Virus record (IMG/VR): IMGVR_UViG_3300001450_005500
Span: 1 to 64,000 of that record
DNA length: 64,000 nucleotides
Strand: one strand, 5' to 3'
DNA from: a virus
The notes beneath the pieces were generated by a model. It ran no database searches. It was given only the letters and a program-made list of their open reading frames with translations, and had not been told where the DNA came from. Position numbers and translations under genes: made by a program. Shown here in pieces: positions 5,814-12,510 of the stretch (its first letter is position 1; each line of letters begins with the position of its first letter).

Positions 5814-6173
5814 ATGAAGCGAATAAAGAAAGAAGTTATAAAGAGAAAGGATTTTAACCCTAAGTACCTTAAACTTGTAAATGTAATTTTACCTAACCCA
5901 TTGACCACAAAAGAGATTGAAGTACTATCTTGTTTTATGGAACTGCAGGGGGATTTAGTAGAATTAGACAGGTTTGGAACTCAAGCTAGATCTTTAGTTA
6001 GAGAACGATTAGGATTTAAAACTAATTCTAATTTAGATAATTATATAAAGTATTTTAAACAGAAGGGAGTAATAATGAAGGATGAGAAGACAAACAGACT
6101 TGTACTAAGTCCTAAAATAGATGTAAAAAAGGAGAATGAGGTAGTACTTACATTCGCCTTTAAAATTAAGTAA
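5814..6173 (+). CDS. putative winged-helix DNA-binding protein
   Basis: 119 aa. The first 20 residues are very basic. A helix (LTTKEIEVLSCFMELQ, about 31-46) is followed by a helix-turn-helix-like stretch (TQARSLVRERLGFKTNSNLDN, about 57-77) and a KQKGVIMKDEKTNRLVLSP hairpin that fits the wing. The layout suggests a winged-helix regulator or packaging/replication accessory. It is the first gene of the rightward unit, directly after the promoter, and could control that unit or the palindromic operator. The function is inferred from fold only. Confidence 0.6.
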   Translation: MKRIKKEVIKRKDFNPKYLKLVNVILPNPLTTKEIEVLSCFMELQGDLVELDRFGTQARSLVRERLGFKTNSNLDNYIKYFKQKGVIMKDEKTNRLVLSPKIDVKKENEVVLTFAFKIK

Positions 6174-6174
6174 A

Positions 6175-6393
6175 ATGGAATCCACAATAGACATAGTAGG
6201 CAAAATAATTAGAGCAAAACAGGCTTATATAAAAGAAAAGAATGATAAACCATCTACATTAGTTGTAGATCCGTATACAGCTGCTGCTTTAAGAGATCAC
6301 TTAGGTATGTCTGATTTTGACGAGTTAAAGTCTTTTAAAAATATGAAGATAGCTGTATCCATACACAATGAAGGAGAATTCAAAGTATTATAA
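6175..6393 (+). CDS. hypothetical 72-aa protein
   Basis: A small mixed alpha/beta protein with an N-terminal helix (IVGKIIRAKQAYIKEKND), a strand (STLVVDPYTAAAL), a helix (FDELKSFKN) and a final strand (KIAVSIHNEGEFKVL). Not recognised. It starts 1 nt after the previous stop and overlaps the next gene by 26 nt, so it is part of a coupled operon. Confidence 0.75.
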   Translation: MESTIDIVGKIIRAKQAYIKEKNDKPSTLVVDPYTAAALRDHLGMSDFDELKSFKNMKIAVSIHNEGEFKVL

Positions 6394-6661
6394 AATAATA
6401 AGTGAGGAAACGGGTTTATCCGAGATAAAGATAGACATTATAGTTAGACATCAGTTTGCATTTCTAAAACGAAAGATGCAGGAAGATGGTTTGCAGGGTG
6501 TTTTATTGCATGGATTAGGCACATTTAGAGCAAGAAGAGGACGTATTGACTTCCTAATTAAGAAGTTAATATGGAGATTAAGGAAAAAAAGTGGAAATGA
6601 TTTGGAGTTAAAAGAAAAAATTCGTTATCTTTGGGCCGTAAGAAAAAACACTTATAAATAA
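6368..6661 (+). CDS. HU/IHF-like DNA-binding protein
   Basis: 97 aa. The first 60 residues follow the HU/IHF pattern: YKIISEETGLSEIKIDIIVRH (helices 1-2), then a helix, then VLLHGLGTFRARRGR, equivalent to the conserved GFGTF strand of HU (G49-L-G-T-F53). The usual DNA-embracing beta arm is shortened or replaced by a basic helical tail (LIKKLIWRLRKKSG). The family bends and compacts DNA as dimers; phage versions serve replication, packaging or transcription. The ATG lies inside the previous gene, consistent with translational coupling. A second possible IHF-like gene lies at 40388. Confidence 0.7.
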   Translation: MKENSKYYKIISEETGLSEIKIDIIVRHQFAFLKRKMQEDGLQGVLLHGLGTFRARRGRIDFLIKKLIWRLRKKSGNDLELKEKIRYLWAVRKNTYK

Positions 6662-6885
6662 TGACAAAAAAAGAAACAATGGAAGTAGCTAGACAATACT
6701 GGGAAAGTATTCTAGCAACCCGACAACTTGAATTAGTAGAACTAGTTCAGGATCAGGCTGAATCTTTAGAAGTAAAAGGACAGGCTGTTTTAGATTATAG
6801 TCCTCACATAATGAAGGCTAGTCAAAAAGTAGAAGAAGTAACAACAGTATTAACACAATTAAAAACATTAAAAAATGGCAACTAA
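6661..6885 (+). CDS. hypothetical helical protein
   Basis: 74 aa, almost entirely helical by composition (Glu, Gln, Val and Leu heptads through EVARQYWESILATRQLELVE and KVEEVTTVLTQLKTLK). It is likely a small coiled-coil protein. The start overlaps the stop of the HU-like gene (TAATG). Not recognised. It may interact with the next small protein. Confidence 0.75.
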   Translation: MTKKETMEVARQYWESILATRQLELVELVQDQAESLEVKGQAVLDYSPHIMKASQKVEEVTTVLTQLKTLKNGN

Positions 6886-7138
6886 AGAAATGGTAGACGC
6901 ACCACAAATGCCCCAAGGTATGGGACAACCGCAAATGGTTACTCCAGAGCAAATGATGGAGCAAAAAGAAGCACAAGAATTTCAAAAAATGGCTTCAAAG
7001 ACAGAATTAAGAATTAGACGAGCTAATATTATTATGAATGGTTTAGCAGTAGGAGGAGATGTAGTAAAACCTTTATTTGACGATGCAACTCGTGAAGTTT
7101 TAGCATCTAAATTAGCTGAGATCTTAAAAAGTATTTAA
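6875..7138 (+). CDS. hypothetical Met/Gln-rich protein
   Basis: 87 aa. The N-terminal 35 residues are low complexity (Met, Pro, Gln, Gly) and probably disordered. Residues 40-87 form a helical domain (TELRIRRANIIMNGLAVGGDV and REVLASKLAEILKSI). It overlaps the preceding gene by 11 nt. Composition and position resemble small virion- or packaging-associated proteins, but no family is recognised. Confidence 0.75.
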   Translation: MATKEMVDAPQMPQGMGQPQMVTPEQMMEQKEAQEFQKMASKTELRIRRANIIMNGLAVGGDVVKPLFDDATREVLASKLAEILKSI

Positions 7139-7139
7139 T

Positions 7140-7403
7140 ATGAAATATAAGGATCACGAATACAAGCAGGGTATCAAAGACTGTATCATTACTGATGATA
7201 GCGTCCAAATGACATTTTGTAAGACTTGTAAAACGTGTCCAGCCGTAAACATTACTAAAGATTCTGACATAGTTGTAGTAGGTGGTGACGATGAAGGTTA
7301 CACTAAATTTACTAAAGCACAGTTTGAATTATTTATAGAAGAATGTAAAGCAGGGACGTTTGATAAGTTTTATGACGAGTCTATACAAAAAACATTTTGT
7401 TAA
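7140..7403 (+). CDS. hypothetical protein with Cys cluster
   Basis: 87 aa. A Cys cluster, FCKTCKTCP (about 27-35), sits between beta strands, with a GGDDEGYTKFTKAQFELFIEE segment behind it. One further Cys is C-terminal. The cluster could bind zinc or form disulfides. It lies immediately before a second Cys-rich gene (7404). Family not recognised. Confidence 0.75.
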   Translation: MKYKDHEYKQGIKDCIITDDSVQMTFCKTCKTCPAVNITKDSDIVVVGGDDEGYTKFTKAQFELFIEECKAGTFDKFYDESIQKTFC

Positions 7404-7760
7404 ATGGGAACTTTTAATAATATAAAAGAAGGTTGGATTAACTTTATTAAAGCTAATGAGAACTATGACCTACTTCCCGACAATGTTAAAGAAATGTCAG
7501 AGAGACGCGCTGAGATTTGTAAAGTATGCCCAGAGTTAAAAGAATCTGGTATGCTTTTTCAAATTGTAGAACGTTTACTCCCTAATGGAGTTGGCAAACA
7601 GAAGATGAGAAAGACATTCGACCCAGAAAGCGGTGAGAAAGGAGATGTTTATACAGGATATAAATGTGGCGCGTGTGGATGTGCCTTTCCTGCAAACGTA
7701 ATGGCTCCTGGAAAAGCCTGTCCTAAAAATAAATGGCCAGCTGAAAATATACAATTATAA
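7404..7760 (+). CDS. double zinc-ribbon-like protein
   Basis: 118 aa. Two Cys pairs are visible: ICKVCP at about 32-37, and a stronger YKCGACGCAFPANVMAPGKA then CPKNKW near 88-113. The second resembles a rubredoxin or zinc-ribbon knuckle with four Cys. The middle is basic (GVGKQKMRKTF). It could be a nucleic-acid-binding or transcription accessory protein. It follows the previous gene with no gap, and the next gene, GroES-like, starts 10 nt later. Confidence 0.7.
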   Translation: MGTFNNIKEGWINFIKANENYDLLPDNVKEMSERRAEICKVCPELKESGMLFQIVERLLPNGVGKQKMRKTFDPESGEKGDVYTGYKCGACGCAFPANVMAPGKACPKNKWPAENIQL

Positions 7761-7770
7761 TAACAATACA

Positions 7771-8049
7771 ATGACAAAAGATATAAAAATGGTAGGTGAT
7801 AACATATTAGTATATGTTAAAATACCTTCAGAAGAAACAGAATCAGGAATAATAATAGGCGAAGAAACTGCAAGACAGGTACAAAAGAACCTTACAGGAA
7901 ACATTATAGCGATTGGCCCAGACGTGAAGAAATTTTCAGAGGGAGACGAGATATTATTACCTCCAGGAGGTAGTATTCCTATCTCATACGAGGATGATGT
8001 ATATCATGTATTTAAAGAATTTGCATTATTTGCGAAATTAGAAAAGTAA
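7771..8049 (+). CDS. GroES-like co-chaperonin (Cpn10 family)
   Basis: 92 aa, the usual size for Cpn10. The order of motifs matches GroES: GDNILVYVKIPSEETESGII (start of the barrel and root of the mobile loop), QVQKNLTGNIIAIGPDVKKF (the G-x-V-x-A-x-G segment), GDEILLPPGG (the GDxV strand), then YEDDVYHVFKEFALFAKLE, like the DE-x-L-x-I-x-x-x-D-I-L-A end. The mobile loop keeps SGIIIGEE, which suggests that it can dock GroEL. By analogy with T4 gp31, it probably replaces host GroES so that GroEL can fold the capsid protein (19405). No GroEL gene is in the window. Confidence 0.85.
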   Translation: MTKDIKMVGDNILVYVKIPSEETESGIIIGEETARQVQKNLTGNIIAIGPDVKKFSEGDEILLPPGGSIPISYEDDVYHVFKEFALFAKLEK

Positions 8050-8235
8050 ATGGCACAAAAATATCATTTTGTAGATGTTACACTTACAGGTAATAAAGCT
8101 GCGGTGATAGCACTAGTTTACATGTATTTTGGGCATGTCGAAAACGTAAAAGTTGTAGAGACAGGCAAAAATAAATGTAAAGTAACTATTGCTATACCAG
8201 TATCTGCAGATGAAATAGAAGCCGAACTAAAATGA
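8050..8235 (+). CDS. hypothetical 61-aa alpha/beta protein
   Basis: A compact beta-alpha-beta pattern: HFVDVTLTG, a small helix (KAAVIALVYMYFG), then VENVKVVETG and CKVTIAIPVS. Not recognised. It begins at the base after the GroES-like stop and overlaps the next gene by ATGA, one of only four TGA stops in the window. Confidence 0.75.
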   Translation: MAQKYHFVDVTLTGNKAAVIALVYMYFGHVENVKVVETGKNKCKVTIAIPVSADEIEAELK

Positions 8236-8783
8236 GACATTTATTTGATCTAAAAAATAGACAAGTAACTTTTTCACCTCAAGCTTTAATGATACCAGAG
8301 TTTGAAGCTCTGTGGAAGCGTGATAAATCTAAAGATAAAGAGAAAGGACTAAGAGAGCTTTCATATGTTTACTTCTTATCTGATTATAAATCCCCTTACG
8401 TAGCATCTTTATCTCCTGAAATTATAGCGAAAACTGTAGCGAAGGATTTCCTCAAAGACGAGAATTATGAGCCAGATGAAAAGGTATTAGCTGCTATTAA
8501 CAAATATAGAGAGCTACAAATTACACCATCTATGCTTTTATTAGAAGCGTCTCTTAAAACAGTCCATAATCTAACGGAGTACTTACAATATGTAGATCTG
8601 CAAGAGAGAGATAAAAACGATAAACCTATATATAAACCTAATGATATTACAAGTGCTTTATCTAAAATAGGAAGTATTGTAGAATCTTTACAGAAAGTTA
8701 GGGATAATGTAGAACGTGAGATTATGCATACAGCTCAATTGAGGGGTCAAAGAAAGAAAGGTAATAGGGAGGATCCACAATAA
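8232..8783 (+). CDS. hypothetical helical protein
   Basis: 183 aa, mostly helical. A conserved-looking N-terminus (RHLFDLKNRQVTFSPQALMIPEFEALWKRD; only partly motif-like) is followed by helices and a basic C-terminus (RGQRKKGNREDPQ). There is no catalytic motif. Position two kilobases before TerL and the helical character make a packaging or replication-accessory role possible, including a small-terminase analogue, but this is not supported by a motif. Confidence 0.7.
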   Translation: MRHLFDLKNRQVTFSPQALMIPEFEALWKRDKSKDKEKGLRELSYVYFLSDYKSPYVASLSPEIIAKTVAKDFLKDENYEPDEKVLAAINKYRELQITPSMLLLEASLKTVHNLTEYLQYVDLQERDKNDKPIYKPNDITSALSKIGSIVESLQKVRDNVEREIMHTAQLRGQRKKGNREDPQ

Positions 8784-8829
8784 TAAGAATAACGTATAGC
8801 TAATAGTTATATTATTAAATAAATTTTAT

Positions 8830-8860
8830 TATCTTTGTCAGATAATATTACATATATTTG
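8830..8860 (+). promoter_or_regulatory. twin TAnnTTTG boxes upstream of the lysin genes
   Basis: TATCTTTG at 8830-8837 and TATATTTG at 8853-8860 lie in the only sizeable gap (79 nt) of this operon. The first would start transcription about 20 nt before the ATG at 8863. The second ends only 2 nt before that ATG and would better serve the gene at 8976. No well-spaced TTG is evident. Confidence 0.55.
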
Positions 8861-8862
8861 CA

Positions 8863-8988
8863 ATGAGAAACATTTGGACAGAATACTTAACCATAAAAGG
8901 AGGGGACTTCCCTGCTTGGTGGGCTAGTCTTTCTGAAGAAGAAAGGGAAGAATTGATCAAAATAAAAGCAAAGAAATGCGAAAAATAA
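8863..8988 (+). CDS. 41-aa hypothetical protein
   Basis: The ORF encodes MRNIWTEYLTIKGGDFPAWW followed by a charged helix (SLSEEEREELIKIKAKKCEK). The ATG is placed directly after a promoter box, and the 3' end overlaps the endolysin start by 13 nt, which suggests translational coupling. The amphipathic charged helix and Trp pair do not identify a family. Confidence 0.6.
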   Translation: MRNIWTEYLTIKGGDFPAWWASLSEEEREELIKIKAKKCEK

Positions 8989-9452
8989 GCGAACATGTTA
9001 GCTATAAAGAAGGTGTACATAGTAACACGGCTGTAAGACGAGGACTAATAAATATCCCAAATGCCGATCAAGTAAGTTGTATGCAAGATATTGCGAGACT
9101 ATTCTTTGAGCCATTAAGAGAGTGGGTTAATGGTCCTATAAAAGTTAACAGTTTTTTTAGAGGAGAACCTGTTAACACAGCGATAGGCGGATCTAAAAAC
9201 TCTCAACATATGAAGGGTCAAGCTATGGATATAGATGATACTTTTGGGCATAAAACAAATGCTGAAATGTTCCATTATATTAAAGATAATTTAGACTTTG
9301 ATCAGTTAATATGGGAATTTGGTACTGAACATCCTAATGGAAATCCTAATTGGATTCATATTAGTTTTGTAACTCATAGAAAAAATAGAAAAAGAATAAC
9401 AATTGCGGAAACTATTGATGGTAAAACCAGATATAGACACATAAGTAAATAA
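8976..9452 (+). CDS. M15-type peptidoglycan peptidase (endolysin)
   Basis: 158 aa. It shows the zinc-peptidase M15 (D-Ala-D-Ala/endolysin) signature: SQHMKGQAMDID gives zinc ligands H78 and D85 (HxxGxAxD). IWEFG gives the likely catalytic E114, and NWIHISF gives the third ligand H128. Length and order match single-domain M15_3 lysins. There is no signal peptide, so it needs a holin to reach the wall; a 3TM-type holin lies at 33268. It probably cuts peptide cross-links of the peptidoglycan at lysis. Confidence 0.88.
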   Translation: MRKISEHVSYKEGVHSNTAVRRGLINIPNADQVSCMQDIARLFFEPLREWVNGPIKVNSFFRGEPVNTAIGGSKNSQHMKGQAMDIDDTFGHKTNAEMFHYIKDNLDFDQLIWEFGTEHPNGNPNWIHISFVTHRKNRKRITIAETIDGKTRYRHISK

Positions 9453-9466
9453 ATAAAATAAAAATT

Positions 9467-9952
9467 ATGGCTACTACGGCAAAAATAACATTAGCAAGTC
9501 CAGATTTAACTTCTGACAGTTTAAGCTTAACTTTAACTACTACTTTAAAGACAACAATTGGGGATAATACAACAATGACAAGTGGAACCCAAAGAGTATC
9601 TATAGCAGCAGGAGTTGTAGATAGCGAAAGTCTAGCTAATACTAGAAAATATGTAAAAAGATCAACTGCTTCAGCTACGTTAGGAACAAACTGGAATAAA
9701 AATTATCTATACGTAAAAAATGTAACTGGTACTACAGGACAAGGTACTGTAATGATACTTTCTGATGGGGGAGATGTTAATATGGGGAATGGTACCTCAG
9801 GTAGTTGTGAGGCTACTACTTGTGATCATGCTATTGCAACTTTAGTAAAAGATGATTGGATGTTTATACCTTGGCCAGCTTATGGGGGACTACACATACA
9901 AAATAAAGATGCATCAAATGCAGCTTTAATTGAATTTATGGTAATAAGCTAA
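9467..9952 (+). CDS. putative virion decoration or minor structural protein
   Basis: 161 aa, rich in Thr, Ser, Ala and Gly with alternating beta-strand patterns (ITLASPDLTSDSLSLTLTTT; NYLYVKNVTGTTGQGTVMIL). A Cys pair lies in SCEATTCDHA. The C-terminus (WMFIPWPAYGGLHIQNK ... LIEFMVIS) looks like a beta-sandwich closing strand. Composition and position before the packaging genes suggest a capsid decoration or tail-tip protein. No family is recognised with certainty. Confidence 0.6.
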   Translation: MATTAKITLASPDLTSDSLSLTLTTTLKTTIGDNTTMTSGTQRVSIAAGVVDSESLANTRKYVKRSTASATLGTNWNKNYLYVKNVTGTTGQGTVMILSDGGDVNMGNGTSGSCEATTCDHAIATLVKDDWMFIPWPAYGGLHIQNKDASNAALIEFMVIS

Positions 9953-10092
9953 TGTCAAAGAAATTTGGATTAGGGGCAACTTATGTCAGAACAAGACGTA
10001 AAAAAAGACCAGGAGTGCATTCCAAAACAAAGCACTCTACACATAAACATTCCGTTAACTATATAAAACCATACCGTGGGCAAGGAAAATAG
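9952..10092 (+). CDS. 46-aa very basic protein
   Basis: The sequence starts MSKKFGLGATYVRTRRKKRP and continues with His/Lys/Ser-rich residues to YIKPYRGQGK. It overlaps the previous stop (TAATG) and the next start. Its strongly positive charge suggests nucleic-acid binding or a capsid-internal peptide. Short proteins with this RRKKRPGVH...KPYRGQG pattern are, from memory, common in marine phages next to packaging genes; this was not checked. Confidence 0.7.
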   Translation: MSKKFGLGATYVRTRRKKRPGVHSKTKHSTHKHSVNYIKPYRGQGK

Positions 10093-10438
10093 AAAAGGAA
10101 AAAAAGAAAAGTCGTATAGTGAGAAACTTTTAGAAGACGAAAGGGTTCTTCATGAAGCTATGATAAATGGTTATATGCTTGTCGTAGGCAAATTAACGTA
10201 CGAAGAATTATTAGATGCAGATAGTGATGATGGAGGAGGTTTATGGCTTCCTACAGGTTTTGACGAAGCTGCTTCTGTTGACCAATTAATAGAATATTTT
10301 GCACAACCAGAAATAGAAGAGTACGAAAGATGTGCTGAGCTGGTAAAGATTAAGGAATATCTAGAAGAGACAGGTCAGAATGACGAACTGACAAAAATAT
10401 ACAACAACACAACATGGGTGAAAAAGAAAGAAAAATAG
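10076..10438 (+). CDS. putative small-terminase-position protein
   Basis: 120 aa with a GTG start at 10076. The first 15 residues are strongly basic, followed by an acidic helical protein (EKLLEDERVLHEAM; EEYERCAELVKIKEYLEETG). It lies directly before the large terminase and overlaps it by 25 nt, the usual place of a small terminase. No DNA-binding motif is obvious, so the role is inferred from position. An internal ATG near residue 29 is a less likely start because it would discard the basic segment. Confidence 0.55.
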   Translation: MGKENRKGKKEKSYSEKLLEDERVLHEAMINGYMLVVGKLTYEELLDADSDDGGGLWLPTGFDEAASVDQLIEYFAQPEIEEYERCAELVKIKEYLEETGQNDELTKIYNNTTWVKKKEK

Positions 10439-12462
10439 GATCTGAATGGAGTAAACTAGATCCTAATAAAGAAAACCCAGTAAGACATACAGGTCAGAAA
10501 TATCTCAAATTTGTAAATACAGCCGTATTTAGCGAGTCCGCAAGACATTATTTAAAACACAAAAGTTACACATTAGCCCCTATGGGGACTTCTGAGTATA
10601 TAGAGTTTTGGGACGAAGAAGAAGACAGATGTATAAATGGGTACACTGTAGGAGGTACTCGAATTACGGGCGAGCATTATGCCTACTTAAACTACGGAAG
10701 AATTTTAGCGACAGTTACACAAGGTAAACGACAAAGAAAGATAGATACCTTTCCTAAGTTTCTAGATATGGATTACTATTGGTATCATGAGCTAGAAGAA
10801 GCTGAGAGAAATGGTGAAGGTATGATCGTAGTAAAAGCTAGGCGTAAAGGATTCTCCTATAAAAACGCATTTGGTATGGCTTGGAAATATAATTGGTTTC
10901 CTAATTCTATATCTATATTAGCAGCGTATGAGAAAACATTCTGGGCCAACACTATGGAGATGGCAAAGAATATGATAAATTTTATCAATGAAAATACAGA
11001 TTGGGCAAAAGGATTCCTACACGATAGGCAGGATGCTATTAAATCTGGGTATGTAGAAAAAGATCCTATATCTGGTATAGCAATACAGAAAGGATTTAAA
11101 TCTGAAATACTAGCACTATCATTTAAAGATTCTCCTCAAAAATCTGTAGGTCGTACAGCTGAACGAATGTTATTTGAGGAAGCTGGAGATTGGCCAGGGT
11201 TAATGCAGGCGTATCAACGTTCGTATCCTCTATTTAAAGATGGTAATATTATGATTGGTATACCTATTATATATGGAACAGGGGGTAATAATAAAAACGG
11301 AACTAATGCAGATTTTGAAGCTATGTTTTATAATCCCTCAGCTTATGGGTTAAGGTCGTATGAAAATATATACGATGAGACGGCTGTTGGAGAAGCAGGT
11401 TGGTTTGTTGATGATGCATGGTACAGAGAGCCTTTTGTAGATACAGATGGAAACGCTTTACGAGAGAAGGCGATAGAAGATATTGATTTAGAAAGAGAAG
11501 AAAAGAAAAAAGCAGATCCAAAAGCATATAATATGATGGTAACACAGCACCCTCATACTCCTAAAGAAGCTTTCTTAAGAAATGAAGGAGCAGTTTTTCC
11601 TGCTATTGAGTTGTATAATGTGTTAGCCAAATTAAAACAAGACGAGAGATATAAAAAATTAGGAACTCCTGGGACTATGTTTGAAGAGGAGGGGACAACT
11701 AGATTTAGACCTGACCTCAACAAAAAGTTATTTCCTTTACATAAATTTCCTCACGGGCCTAACGACCCACAAGATGGGTGTATAGTTATATACCAACACC
11801 CTCCCGAAGACATGCCGTATGGTATGTATAAAATAGGACTTGACCCTGTAGCTTTTGATAAATCTGGGAGTAAGTCTTTGAATGCAGCTTATGTATATAA
11901 ATCACATCAAAAGTTTGACTTTGGGTATGATGAAATAGTTGCAGAGTACGTAGGAAGACCAGATAATATTGAAATATATAATAGAAATTTAGAATTATTA
12001 GCTGAATATTTTGGAGGAGCAGAAATTATGTTTGAAAATGATAGGGGAGAAGTCTTATCTTATTTTAAACGTAGAGGTAAAATGCACTTATTAGCTAATC
12101 AACCAGACAATGTAATCTCAAAAGTTATAAAAGATTCTACAGTAGCTAGAATAAAAGGGTGTCACATGAATGACAGAATGAAAGACGCAGGTGAAAAATT
12201 TATACTTAGGTGGTTATGGACAGAGAGGGGTAAAAAAGATGATGGTTCTATGATTTATAACATGGATCTAATTCCTTCACCAGGATTAATAGAAGAATTG
12301 ATTCAATATCATAGACAAGGAAATTTTGATAGAGTTATGGGGTTCATGCAAGTAATGTTCTGTGTAGAAGAAAATTACGAACAGAGTGTAGACAAAGAGC
12401 CATATGTTAATCCGAATATTAAATATTTAGTAGATAACATGGATAAAATGTTTAAAAGATAA
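10414..12462 (+). CDS. terL: terminase large subunit
   Basis: 682 aa, a normal to long TerL. An N-terminal adapter region (1-130) precedes an ATPase with a Walker-A-like VVKARRKGFSYKNA (about 138-151) and Walker B RMLFEEAGDW (about 252-261), in which the acidic pair supplies the catalytic carboxylate. The C-terminal RNase-H-like nuclease shows KIGLDPVAFDKSGS (about 471-484, first Asp), MFENDRGEV (about 537-545) and a later Asp in NFDRVMGFM (about 640). It pumps DNA into proheads through the portal encoded next and cuts the concatemer. The Walker A lacks the usual GKS and has an RRKGFS form, as seen in some other phage terminases. Confidence 0.92.
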   Translation: MGEKERKIGSEWSKLDPNKENPVRHTGQKYLKFVNTAVFSESARHYLKHKSYTLAPMGTSEYIEFWDEEEDRCINGYTVGGTRITGEHYAYLNYGRILATVTQGKRQRKIDTFPKFLDMDYYWYHELEEAERNGEGMIVVKARRKGFSYKNAFGMAWKYNWFPNSISILAAYEKTFWANTMEMAKNMINFINENTDWAKGFLHDRQDAIKSGYVEKDPISGIAIQKGFKSEILALSFKDSPQKSVGRTAERMLFEEAGDWPGLMQAYQRSYPLFKDGNIMIGIPIIYGTGGNNKNGTNADFEAMFYNPSAYGLRSYENIYDETAVGEAGWFVDDAWYREPFVDTDGNALREKAIEDIDLEREEKKKADPKAYNMMVTQHPHTPKEAFLRNEGAVFPAIELYNVLAKLKQDERYKKLGTPGTMFEEEGTTRFRPDLNKKLFPLHKFPHGPNDPQDGCIVIYQHPPEDMPYGMYKIGLDPVAFDKSGSKSLNAAYVYKSHQKFDFGYDEIVAEYVGRPDNIEIYNRNLELLAEYFGGAEIMFENDRGEVLSYFKRRGKMHLLANQPDNVISKVIKDSTVARIKGCHMNDRMKDAGEKFILRWLWTERGKKDDGSMIYNMDLIPSPGLIEELIQYHRQGNFDRVMGFMQVMFCVEENYEQSVDKEPYVNPNIKYLVDNMDKMFKR

Positions 12463-12465
12463 TAC

Positions 12466-12473
12466 TATATTTG
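12466..12473 (+). promoter_or_regulatory. TAnnTTTG box before the portal gene
   Basis: TATATTTG lies in the 48-nt gap between TerL and portal, about 38 nt before the portal start. An A-rich leader (AAGAAAAGAAAGAAAAG) follows, typical of Bacteroidota ribosome loading without Shine-Dalgarno. No clear TTG -33 element. Confidence 0.55.
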
Positions 12474-12510
12474 TAAGTTAAGAAAAGAAAGAAAAGAAAA
12501 TACATAAATT

